Origin: Haliclystus octoradiatus
Taxonomy: Eukaryota; Cnidaria; Staurozoa; Stauromedusae; Haliclystidae
Direction of reading: 5' to 3'
DNA: 64,000 bases
NCBI GenBank assembly: GCA_916610825.1
Contig: OU744450.1
Coordinates: forward strand, 8,390,030 to 8,454,029
Made by a program: the position numbers and the translations under genes. How positions within the stretch are numbered: position 1 is the stretch's first letter; the number at the start of each line of letters is the position of its first letter. The notes beneath the pieces are model-generated. The model was not told the origin of the DNA. It searched no databases and saw nothing but the letters and a program-made list of their open reading frames with translations. Below, piece after piece: positions 54,077 to 64,000 of this stretch.

Positions 54077-57056
54077 CGGGTATATTATAATAGAAGGCCT
54101 AGTTTTCCCAAATAAAAGTATTATATTATCTTCCATTGATAGACTTATATTAATACACGTTACAGTGCCACCTAAAACAATTGAGATCGCACCATTGTTA
54201 GACCTTCAAATAAATTATTCATAATTGCAATGCTTACAGTTATTCAGTATGGAGTTACCCTCTAAAACCTGACCTCATTATAGTTTGTATTGTTGAATAG
54301 AATATCATTCAAGGAGTTGCTAATTAAAATTTTAAGTGATTTCATCAATTATATTCAAAATTATAAATGATTATCAAGGTGGCTATTTTTTTCATTGGAA
54401 TGACGTCATAAGACTCATATAACTCATAACCCATTTCTGCCATTGAAGATTTTGTTTATTCCTAAAATTCTCAATGTGTTTTTCATGTTTGACTAGTAAA
54501 TTCATTATAGCCTATTATGGATTCTGCTGCAGGCTATTCTGAGAAATCTAAATGCTTTTCAAGCAGCATGTTGATATACAAATGATAAGCAAAAGCAATC
54601 ACAATAGTATTTAAGGTTCTCAAGAATACTTTATGATCCATCATAAATTAATTAGTCACACATTAAGAATTTTAGGAATGAACAATAATCTTCAACGTCA
54701 GAAAGAGATTATGAGTTTATGATGTCACTCCAATGAAAGAAAATAGCCACATTGATAGCCTAATCTTTTAAAAGTTTGAGTATAATTTATCAACTCGCTT
54801 CAATTGTGAATTGGTAACATCTTTAGTGATATGCTATTCAATAATACAAAAATATTATGGGTTGGAATAGTATGCCAGGTTGGAGGAGAAATCCCTCAAT
54901 TACTGGCCCACTTTTATATTTTGCATGCTTTTTTTACAATTGCTTTTTTATAAAAATATCAATTCTATTCGTCAACGAAATTTTCTGTCTTTGGATTTGT
55001 CATAAAATTTGATAACAAAATCATTTGGCAATAAGGGCTACTTGTTTTTACAATAAATACATTTGGTGTGATTATCACTTATCTTAGAGGGATTGTTTAG
55101 AGATGCGGATGTAATGCAGAAATCATTTTCGATGGTGCTGACAGCGGTTTGCTTTGGTGTGTTAATAGGCCTACATCTTTTGTGCAGTAAGTAATACCTT
55201 TATATCTAGCCTATCATTAAATATGTAGAATGACATGATACTTTAACTTGCGATATAATAAGATGGTGTCGTCTTATTGATGTATCGTCTTAAGATGGTG
55301 ATGTCTACACATGTTTTATTTAACATCCTTGATTCTACTACCTACCATCAGTTTCATCGCCCTTTGGAGTTCATTTAGTTTATAAATATAAACATAAACA
55401 AAGTAGCGGCGACAATAAGACAAACATACAACAACAAATAAATGGAACAGGTTTTGTTGCAGTAGGCCTACAGCTAATGTATTGATTTGTAAGAAATTGA
55501 ATTCACTCATGTTGAAATGTGTTATAAATTTTAATATATGCCAATGATGGGGGGGGGTGTTGTCCTGCTCATTATTACATTATTTTTTGACTCTTTTCTT
55601 TTGCCACATAACATGCATGCATCTTTCGCACAGTCATGTCTTAAAAATTCTTTAAAAGAAAACATATTGCTTTAATTTGGCTATGACCTTTGAACCTTTA
55701 AGTGGCTCAAAGTTTAATGGATGTGATTGTCCAATACCGTTCAATAAAAGCTTCAGGACCATGCTGCACTTGGTAGGCCTAGTATTGATTGTTAATATAT
55801 TGCGTTGGTTTCTGCCAATAACCAGAACATTTTTGAAGTAATTGAATTATCTATATGCGTATGCCAATCTTTCAATTCTACCATAGGCCTTATAAATTAA
55901 TTTGACCAAAACATAACAAATTTGGTATAATTTTCTTTGTTTTGTTTTCTTGCTCAATGCCTCAACTAAAATTGTGATACATCTGTTATGAAACATAATT
56001 CAATTTTATTTTCATATTCTCCACTATAAACAGTATTTAAACAGCTTTTGCTAGGTACAATTAACAATTATCGAACGGGTTTGAGCGTGACATTGGGAAT
56101 GATCAGACTGATGGCTCTATTATCTATCGAAGCTGTAGGCTGAGTTAGATCATAGAGCCTCAAAGTTTGATAAATTCTCAATGAAATGCGGAAGCAAGTT
56201 TTATAATGTTATTATTCAACATAAATTTTTGTAGCAAAAAGTTGGTTTTTCTAGGAACACTTCAGATTTAAGTAAACAGAGAAGTTTTCAATTCAAAAAA
56301 ACAAAATTAAATTAATCACTATCCTTACCTGGTAGTTTAAAATCATAATAAACATCTTTCTGATACCATTTAACATATCTTACTTTAATCTTTACGTCAT
56401 ATTGTAACCAAGGTGATACTAGTGTCTCATGCTTTTGTCGCATTGTTAGGCCTATTGTTTTATTATTGACATCATAATAATTGGAACACTTATAGAATTG
56501 TCTGGATTCTATTATATTAAGATCGTAACGAAATTTGAAATTGCGATTGGTAATAATATTTATTTATATTTCATTTACTTTAAATAATATCATGAAATTA
56601 TAACTGTTACCATAATGCACAGGACTAGACATCTGTGACATAATGTTCACATTGTTTGATAGAGATGAAAGCTTATTGATTGAACATGTGGTTGTTTGTT
56701 TTGTATCTATTGTATTATAGATTGTACTCTCTTCGTTAGATGTTATGTTTTCGTTTGTCTCTCAAGTATTGCGTATTTCTTTGAATGTAAAAAACCATTT
56801 TCTCCGTGTAAGCCTATAAGTTCTCTTTCTGTCTGTTTGTCATAGCGATAACATCACCTTAGAAGTCTAAAGCTTCATAGATGCTCTGTCATCACCTTTG
56901 TTAATCCTCTCTCTGTCGGTGACTAACTAACAACTATTATTATATTATCAAATACTTCTTTATGCATCAACATCTATGTACGAGTAGTTATCTTCAGTAT
57001 GTAAGTTTATTATTCCACACCTCTACAAAGACATGCTTTCAACTTGTTCCCTATAG
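54077..57056. other. Spacer upstream of accessory gene B
   Basis: No transposase counterpart is present on this side, although the element is otherwise mirrored. I also could not find matches for the first four exons of gene A. A foldback MITE lies at 54378-54752. Several TAGGCCTA words occur (for example 55158-55166 and 55462-55470). Confidence 0.5.
54378..54752. mobile_element. Foldback MITE, about 375 bp
   Basis: Inverted ends GTGGCTATTTTTTTCATTGG and the complement of GTGGCTATTTTCTTTCATTG. Further pairing includes TGACGTCATAA with TGACATCATAA and TTCCTAAAATTCTCAATGTG with its near complement. Arms are about 105 bp with a loop of about 165 bp. Non-coding; target duplication unclear. Confidence 0.75.
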
Positions 57057-59567
57057 TTTCAAAGCCGCTCAATGGACGTTGTTGTGTTTAACCCCTGCGC
57101 TGACATTGGAGAGTTTGGATTGCTCAACAATAGGCTACAAGAGAATAGGGAAAAAGAAAACATGGTGTGTAGACAGTAACAGTGTAGTGTATCCTTGTAT
57201 TAATTTTCTTACCCACAACAACGCCTTACACCAGATTTGGGAGTAAATAGAATTCTGTTGCTGATTCAAATATTTGAAGAGGTAGCGATAAGATAAGATG
57301 TTAAAGTTGAATGTGATATCATGTGAGCATAAAATAAGAATGTGACCAGTGAGCGACTGCTCAGCTCAAAGGCTATAAGAGAATGACTACAAATTACTAA
57401 ATACAATTGAACAGCTGTTTTTTAGCACGTGGCAATATGAATGGAAAATGTGACACACTGATAAGCTCACAGCGGTATTATAGAATATATATACACCTTT
57501 AAGTAAAATAACTCTGATATCTGCCTGTGTAAATTTTGCCATCATTTGCATTGTTTGGCTCAATTATAGGCTATACTGCATTGTAACCATTACCCTCAAA
57601 ATGCTGGATACTAACCATTGTTGTACTTTATCTTTCCTCTTTTTTAGATTGATTACATTGACACTTTTAGCAAGGCAGATTTTACGTGCAGCATTAGAGC
57701 AATGATGATTTGCGTTGGTATGTCATATATGTTTTTATCTCATTGTGAATAATATAGGCCTACATTAGCCATTATATGCAATAATCAATGTTGAGCTGTG
57801 ATATTTTTCAGTGGCTCTATGCTATTAATTAAATTTGGTGTTGCAAAGGTAGGCCTACTAATCCACTGAATAATATTCACCGATTTAATGGCTGACTGGC
57901 TGGAATGACTATTACACCCTCTTTCACTGTAACACAACTTCAATCTCAACATGTACAAACAGTGCCATTTATATGCCCATCAATTCCAACATTTTGTTAT
58001 CATTGAGTATAAGGGGCTGTATGTTATTCTATATTGTTTATATATGTTTTCATATCAAACTGTCTTACACTTTCAGGCTCATATGCGCTGTGGGCCAAAT
58101 GTAGCCTGAAGGGACAACGCGGAGGGAAGCTCAGAGTGCATGGTACTAACGCCCATAAAGTGATTATAGGTAAGTGATACCCTTATAATTTGGCCTACGC
58201 AGACATAACTTGCAGCACAGTTTACATGTTACAGATAATACAAGCTGAATACTTAGTTGTGCTGTAAAGACAAAGACCGTTCACATTATAATTGTTACTT
58301 GAAAATTACTGTTCCAATTCCTTATTTAAAAATAAGGCCTAACACAGATATAACTTGCAAATATAAGAATGTGATTTCTCAACATAATGAGGATTATAAT
58401 TGTTGCATATGACCATTGGAGAGTCGTAGAGTAAAGCATGACTTGATATCAATGTATAAATTAACTCATGTTCTGGTTGATTTAAAAATTACTTCATTGT
58501 GTAGTATAGAGAAAAATAAAGATGATATGAGAGGGAACTCTTTTAAGTTGAAGCCATCATCAACACCAAAGCGAGAATCAGTAAAATATGAATTCTTCAA
58601 CCGCGTCATACCAAGGTGGAATGCATTGACAGAAGAATGTGTTTCTTCGAAAACCGTTTCTGCTTTCAAGCAGTTTTTAAATAATGTAAATCTAAATCAG
58701 TATTGTACTATCAGCACTGACTAAGCTTTTGATCAATAGCATAATTAACTTTTATACTTTTTAACTTATTATTATCTAATTTCATATTGTATACCAATGG
58801 CTGTACATAAGTGGGAGCCGAAAGCTTTCCTGTATTTTGCCTGTCATAATTTATTTGGTGAATAAACATACATACATTTCGTTTATTTTTTGTTTTATTT
58901 AGTGGCTATGAAGCGAAAGCACTCAACTATATTGGAAAAAGACATTGATGTGGGGATAGCTTGTTTCCTAAAAAATGCACCAGATACGATGAGGGTGTGT
59001 GAAGAAAATAGCTTTATTTGGATGTGAGCCTGTCTAATGTCTAATATTTATATGTAGCCTATTCATCTTGGAGCCTTCTGGTTGTTAGGCAAATAATTAT
59101 TGTGTAATTATTCATTTTATGTCGAAGAGGGATGTTTGCATTATTTCATTGCCACAATTTGATCTGAAAAAGGTGACCTTTTAATTTGATCTGAAAAAGG
59201 TGACCTTTTAATTTTGTCCCAAGTGACTGACCCCTCTAAATTTCTTTCTCATTAAAAAAATAAGGGGCAGGTAAACTTCATCAATTTGACAAAGACGTCA
59301 TCAATTAAGAGAAATAACATTGGTTTTAATGATATATGGGACGACTTTGATTTATGGGTATATATAATCTAGGTCTAAGGATCGTTTTAACAAGGTCAGA
59401 CCTTTTCCATATCAAAATTACGGTTTAATTTGTACTATATTTTATCACAAAGTTATCAATCATATATACTACTTGAACATATATATCAGGTATACTGATT
59501 GATAATTATTTTTTATTTTTAGAATACTCAGTCCCAACCACCACTTTCTCCAGCGCATTCAAGATGA
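57057..59567 (+). CDS. Accessory gene B of the 20.8-kb element (DUF4806-like, spliced)
   Basis: Plus-strand exons with GT-AG borders: 57057-57164 (FNPCADIGEFGLLNNRLQEN), 57648-57717 (IDYIDTFSKADFTCSIRAMM), 58077-58169 (LWAKCSLKGQRGGKLRVHGT), 58903-58994 (DVGIACFLKNAPDTMR), 59523-59567 (NTQSQPPLSPAHSR, stop). All joins keep frame, and exons two to four have exactly the lengths of their gene A counterparts (70, 93, 92 nt). The product is clearly homologous to the C-terminal half of A but much diverged, with a shorter tail. Matches to A's N-terminal exons were not found, so B is either 5'-truncated or uses upstream exons from the palindrome. Intron sequence after exon 58169 aligns with A's at about 87% by eye. 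The intron before 58903 contains a LINE fragment. Confidence 0.68.
58416..58880 (+). mobile_element. 5'-truncated LINE fragment in an intron of gene B
   Basis: The frame 58416-58724 encodes the RT C-terminus of an L2/CR1/RTE-type LINE: RRVKHDLISMYKLTH, DDMRGNSFKLKPS and FFNRVIPRWNALTEECVSS, then SAFKQFLNN before its stop. A 3' UTR follows (GGGAGCCGAAAGCTTTCC near 58815) and ends near AATAAACATACATACATTT. It has the same orientation as gene B and ends about 25 bp before the acceptor of the exon at 58903. The corresponding intron of gene A lacks it. Confidence 0.8.
59156..59211 (+). repeat. 27-bp tandem duplication containing AAAAGGTGACCTTTT
   Basis: AATTTGATCTGAAAAAGG + TGACCTTTT occurs twice head to tail. 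Each copy holds a 15-bp near-palindrome. It lies in the last intron of gene B. Confidence 0.9.
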
Positions 59568-59899
59568 ATTAGCGATGCAAAGTCGTGCTGCTCCATTCTA
59601 AAAGATCAAATCAAATATCAAGTTTTTATTTTTAATTGTAAATGTTTTAAAAATTTTTTTAATGTTTTAGTTTAAATGTTAAATTTAATTATCAAGTTTT
59701 CATTTTTAATTGTAAATTTCTTAGTTACAAATGTTACATTTAATTATCAACATGATATTTTTAATTTATAGCAATATTGGCATTTGTTCATAATGATCAA
59801 TTATCCACTTTCTACATATCTACATGTTTACTTGCCTTATATTCCACATTCCACTATTTGACGGAATCGATACGCTTGAAACACATTATATGATGGTCT

Positions 59900-60149
59900 T
59901 AAAATACGTTCTAAATACGTCTTTTATATTGGTGTTTTCGCCGTCTCTCAAAGACGTCATTTAGTCGCCCCTAAAAGACGTTTCTTCGGAGACTAAAAAG
60001 TGACGTCTTTTCTACGTCGTGTAAAGACGTCTTTATAACCACTGAATGTGTTCACAAGCAGTCGTCTTAATGACGTCTTGATTTACGTCTTAAGGACGGG
60101 ACCAATGACCAATTACTCACGTCATTAAGACGTGTTTGTGTTTAGCGGG
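59900..60149. promoter_or_regulatory. Right terminal repeat and AAGACGT subterminal motifs
   Basis: At least nine ACGTCTT/AAGACGT-type words between 59915 and 60135 in both orientations (for example AAAGACGTCATTTAG at 59950, GTAAAGACGTCTTTATAA at 60021, GTCGTCTTAATGACGTCTTG at 60061). The end is ACGTGTTTGTGTTTAGCGGG at 60149. This mirrors the left end. Confidence 0.8.
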
Positions 60150-60744
60150 ATGTCGTGATGAAATGCATGATAAAGTAGATTCATTTTCTACATAGTAAAT
60201 TATCCTTTTCATCAGACATCATAACATGAGCATTTAAATATTACCATCGGTTGTGGTATTTTATATCTTTGAAGCTGCACCAAACATTTACACTCTATAA
60301 ACCATCGCGTCCGTTTCAATTAATTCTGAATAAATATGCATATCATGAATCTGGCAAAATGAGTTGTTTTCGTTTTTCTATCAAAGTAACTAATTTATTC
60401 ATAATCGTCTTTTCTTTCATTCGACATCTGTAATGTATTATAAATAGCGCGTAGAAATAGTGACAACAAGATGTAACATAATATTAATATCGAATTAGTA
60501 TAGCGATTTATTATAGAATTTTATTTCCTTTTAAAAGAATGTTGATGCTATTATTTTGGAAAATTTGATAACAAGAACCACTATCAGGCCAATTTTTCAG
60601 ATCTTTTTTTCACTTATAAAATTTTATTTCAACGAACTCTTAGTATTTTGATAGACTGCCATGAAAATCACAGGCATTCTTGCTGAGATTGCAAAGATCA
60701 AAAATATATAGGCTCATATACTATATCATAATATTTTCAGATTA

Positions 60745-61175
60745 TATAGATAATTTGAAATTCAATACACGCGCTGTCGCGCGTCGGTCAGCCTTGTTCA
60801 ATAATACGTTGTCGAAGCAGTAGGTTTGTTGATTAGTACAGTCAAAGCGCCTATAACATAAAGTAAGGCAGTGGCTCATTGGTTAGTGCTCTGGTATAAC
60901 AATATCAGGGTCGTCAGTTCAAATCAGGGTCGTCAGTTCAAATCCGCCATTCGGCAACCTTTTACCAACGATTTTCTTATTTTTTTTAAATATGAAGCAG
61001 TAAATCATTGTTAATTAACAAAAGATGTCTATCGATCATGTTAACAACAGAAATCAGTGAACCATGTGTCTTATTGAAGCTAATTTAATTTAATTTAGAA
61101 TATATTGCATGCAATGCCACGAGTTTGACCGGCCACACTTTGACGGCATTATTTTGTGAACACCACATTAGTGTT
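60745..61175 (+). mobile_element. Right-arm insertion containing a tRNA-derived (SINE-like) sequence
   Basis: Absent from the left arm, which passes directly between the flanking homologies near 4975. It holds GGCAGTGGCTCATTGGTTAGTGC (A-box type, 60867-60889) and AGTTCAAATCC (B-box type, 60935-60945), followed by a T-run (about 60978-60987) that could stop Pol III. Not a clean cloverleaf, so a SINE head or tRNA pseudogene is more likely than a tRNA gene. Confidence 0.55.
60906..60943 (+). repeat. 19-bp duplication spanning the B box
   Basis: CAGGGTCGTCAGTTCAAAT occurs twice in tandem (60906-60924 and 60925-60943), giving two B-box-like cores. Confidence 0.95.
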
Positions 61176-61649
61176 GTAGATATTGCAATAAATATTTATG
61201 AATCCGAACCGAACGCGATCCGATCGTATCGGGTCAGATTCGGGTTAATATTTTAGGTCTTTGGATCGGATCGGATTTGAAGTGATTTTTTATCGATAGT
61301 TTCAGATATCGAAATTTGACTGAGTATTTGTAATTTATAATAATTAATGTGTTCTGGCTTCCTTTCAGCACATAAAATAAAGTTTTTTTATGTAGATATA
61401 GCTACGTTAAATTATACATTTCAATCGACTCAATTGATGTGAAATAAATTAAATTTTTATTAAAGGAAATGATTAAGATGTATTGATTAATGCTACATCG
61501 TTTCAATGCGTATTTCTGTCTCATGTTCTCCTCCAGAGTTCATACTGCGTATTATACAGCGATAGTCAGCTTAGTCAATTGTTTAATTACAAGTGATCTG
61601 AAAGTTTTATCATTCAAGGTCCAGTATGGACCACACTCATTGCTAGTAA

Positions 61650-61909
61650 TACCTACTAGCATCATTAAATACACATAACTCTTCGTTGATATCTAAATGA
61701 ACAAGCATCACTACTTGCTCCAATAAATTTTCACAGTTGGTAAATTCCAATTCAGTAGTATTATCCCATCCAGAATCTATGAATAAAACATATGCGGTAA
61801 TTCGCTCAGTACTCGATCCAGATAACGTGAACGTGTTAATGCTCTCGCAATGGAACAATAAATTTTGAATGGCAAGTATACTTTCACAATTTTTATCAAA
61901 CAATTTCTA
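61650..61909 (-). CDS. Possible internal exon truncated at the outer arm edge
   Basis: The minus-strand frame after a CGTTGCTAG acceptor (about 61910) is open for about 86 codons: FDKNCESILAIQNLLFHCES, INTFTLSGSSTERITAY and WDNTTELEFTNCENLLEQVV, then HLDINEELCVF. A GT follows TGCTAGTAG near 61652, where homology with the left outer arm begins. The leucine pattern faintly recalls leucine-rich-repeat proteins, but I do not recognise it. It could be a host exon beside the duplication breakpoint or a chance frame. Confidence 0.35.
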
Positions 61910-62370
61910 GCAACGTACGATAATACATGACAAAACAAAACCTTTAATGTTTCTTGACAAATCCCTGTATGTTTCAGCAGTTTATAAAGTCCATTGCATG
62001 TTACAGCAATTTCCTTGCATGTTTCGGCATTTTCAATTGTGTCGTTGTTTCTTTTCGCAGAGGTGGTTTAACTTGCTTGCCTAGTTGATTTTTGTGTTTC
62101 TTTAGGTAGATTTAATCTCCTTAATACTTCATCTTGTTGTGTTTCTTGTCTTGTTGGCCGGTTTGCTCTGCAGAGGAGATTTTAACGAGCACTTCCCTTA
62201 GATATCTTCTCGTGCATCGTTTCTTTTGAGCAGAGGTGACATTTAACTTGCTTTATGCAGTATACTTCAGCTGTTTAGTTGAAGCCTACTAAGATACGCC
62301 AAATTGTCGTATAGCTGGCTTGGCTATAACGACATTGAGTCCCAGTGAACACAGCAGTGGTCAAACTAAA
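61910..62370. other. Gene-free spacer
   Basis: Repeated words CATGTTTC(A/G)GCA and TTTC...GCAGAGG(T/A)G recur at 61970-62250, a loose old tandem pattern. No gene seen. Confidence 0.4.
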
Positions 62371-62379
62371 CTGATTTAT

Positions 62380-62630
62380 TATTCAAATTACACATAGATA
62401 GATTACAGAAATTACATAGGGTTATGACGTCAATTACACATAGAATTGCAACTTCGAATATACAAGACAGAATAGCTTGATTATTACAAATTACATTACA
62501 CAACAAATTTTTCAAAACTTTTACCCAGTTACACGCGATGTGAATAAACTTTTAGTGTGAAATGAATCATGGGAGCCAACAGTTTTCCTCTTTGGGGGGC
62601 TCCCAAGAAAAATACAAAGTCTGCCTTAAT
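62380..62630 (-). mobile_element. Probable LINE 3' UTR remnant
   Basis: On the minus strand, GCAGACTTTGTATTTTTCTTG is followed by a hairpin, GGGAGCC pairing with GGCTCCC (62571-62604). The 3' UTR of the LINE fragment near 58815 has the same GGGAGCC word, and such hairpins are common in CR1/L2-like 3' UTRs. No coding sequence remains. Tentative. Confidence 0.4.
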
Positions 62631-62767
62631 TAAGTCTCTATCCTGCATTCGGGTGTCTAGGTTGAATTTAAGCTTTGAAGTAGAAATCACAAAGCCATGA
62701 TTTTATGAGGATGGAAAGCCTGGACATACCTGCTATTGATTATGATTATGATATATGTTAAGAAGAG

Positions 62768-62944
62768 ATTACATCACTCTTATGAGTGGGTTATCGGAAT
62801 TTAGACCCAGGAGTTCAATAACAACAAACGAGAAATCCATATTGTAAACGTGGCCGCCGCGTTTACGATATGGAATTCAAGCTTGTTGTTAGAGAGCGAA
62901 TGGATCTAACTTTTGATGGCCCACGAACAAAGAGTGATGTAATC
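62768..62944. mobile_element. 177-bp hairpin MITE
   Basis: Almost the whole sequence pairs with itself: GATTACATCACTCTT at the left and its exact complement at 62930-62944, plus AACAACAA, and CCATATTGTAAACG with CGTTTACGATATGG around a 9-nt loop TGGCCGCCG at about 62854. Pairing is about 70% along 85-bp arms and nearly perfect at both ends. Non-coding. Confidence 0.85.
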
Positions 62945-64000
62945 ATTTTAATAAACATGTAACATAACCTTTGTCTGGAACATCAATTGTCTCTCATCAA
63001 TATAAATACAACAATGAATTGTTTTCTAATTTAAGGGTTGATTGATATTCATTAAATTCAATTTGAATGAAATTCTTAAGAATATCTTTTCAAAATATAT
63101 AGCGAAGAATTCAATATAATTGTTTTTCAAACATGTTTGCAATACTAAAAATATAGTAAAAGTGACATCTGAAGATAGCAAAATCCCAAGCTGTTACTTT
63201 TTTTAATTTCTCAATTAAATTTTCAATTACATTTGATTTGATTTTATGAAAACATATTCAATCTGTCACGGCTAGTCACCATTTTCAAAACATGTGTTCT
63301 AGCTGTTTGGTTAAAGCCGTGCAGGTATAGCTCTATAACTGCACATTTGCGGGTATAGTCCTATACCCGCACGCTTTTAGTGGTTGCCATGGAATATCGT
63401 GGGTTGTCTTGACATAACTGCTAAGCCCGTGGTACAAATCAACCAATCATGACTCCAGTTTTTTTCAAGTGATTATTAATTTCCAGTACATGTATCGTTA
63501 TCGCTTTTTTGAAAGCTACAAATCCCATTCAAACTTGTACATGAAGAGTCATATAAATCGTACAGATGCTACAATACTGTACTATGAATTCCATCCAATG
63601 TTTCTGTTAATTATATTAGTTTCTCAAGATTTTTTCAATTCGCTGATATCGTACTCATGGTAGAGAATAGTCAAAGATAGAGGCAAGATACACGAGTGTT
63701 AATAGAGAGGTATAAACGTTCAGAGATTATATGGCATTGGTATGCAAAACATGACTAGAAATAGAACTGGGTGTCCTAATTTATTATTTTAATCCAGATT
63801 AGAGGATATAAGACGAAGTATTGATAGTGTGTAAAGATGTAATGTAAGGGAACGATATTAAATATGACACTTGAGAATGACAAAAATTGAACAGACATTA
63901 AACACTGAATAGATGATGATAGAACCACTTCTTTCGGAACTTCGAAAATATTATGTAACCTAAATTTAGATTCATTGTTTTTATTATTATTCTAGATTTA
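62945..64000. other. Gene-free right flank
   Basis: No gene supportable. The frame 63469-63663 (64 codons) has no motif. Twin short hairpins occur at 63319-63344 and 63348-63371. Confidence 0.45.
63319..63371. repeat. Twin short hairpins with GGTATAG stems
   Basis: GTGCAGGTATAG-CT-CTATAACTGCAC (one mismatch) followed 3 bp later by TGCGGGTATAG-TC-CTATACCCGCA (perfect 11-bp stem). The two are variants of the same sequence. Confidence 0.9.

Noticed and set aside
60867-60950. A functional tRNA gene
   Set aside because: A and B boxes are recognisable but the B-box region is duplicated and no clean acceptor stem or anticodon arm forms.

Overview
This window is repeat-dense, AT-rich nuclear DNA from an animal, probably a marine invertebrate. 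The grounds are spliced genes with GT-AG introns, metazoan-type LINE, LTR and DNA transposons, a tRNA-derived SINE and minisatellites. No bacterial-style gene organisation is present and I recognise no conserved host housekeeping gene. The species cannot be named; frequent AGGCCTA-type words are only a weak lineage hint. Family names below are recalled from knowledge, not searched.

Outer architecture: two diverged inverted arms face each other, about 808-11015 (left) and about 38330-61655 (right). Each arm is only about 2.2 kb once later insertions are removed. The left arm was split by a Ty3/gypsy-type LTR retrotransposon (944-4504, TSD AACAT) and by a LINE (about 5506-10020), which itself carries a second, 5'-truncated LINE (7436-8169). 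The right arm was split by a 20.8-kb DNA transposon (39317-60149, TSD AT) and by a segment of about 430 bp holding a tRNA-derived sequence. Each arm supplies the empty site for the insertions in the other, so these boundaries are well supported.

Inside the outer arms (11015-38330) lie a 179-bp satellite, a 1.64-kb foldback element, a TTAA-flanked MITE, a 50-bp minisatellite split by a near full-length LINE (24240-27995), a tandem pair of pogo-like MITEs, a TA-flanked element with GGGGAGACC ends (34896-35782) and a 93-bp minisatellite (about 37085-37620). No confident gene was found there, only one possible orphan exon (34411-34596).

The 20.8-kb element is the most interesting object. It starts and ends with CCCGCTAAACACA inverted repeats and is rich in AAGACGT subterminal motifs at both ends. 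It encodes an intact 681-aa Tnp2/CACTA-like DDE transposase on the minus strand (46385-48430). It also carries two copies of a multi-exon, DUF4806-like accessory gene in inverted orientation: copy A on minus (41089-45828) and copy B on plus (57057-59567). Between them is a nearly identical palindrome (50268-54076) whose centre has divergent ATGGCGG starts 150 bp apart. In the accessory genes the aligned introns are more alike than the exons, although the exons keep their frames and splice phases. That pattern suggests diversifying selection on a transposon accessory protein, or conversion restricted to non-coding DNA.

Right of the outer arm (61655-64000) are a possible host exon, a LINE 3'-UTR-like remnant, a 177-bp hairpin MITE and a pair of short perfect or near-perfect hairpins.
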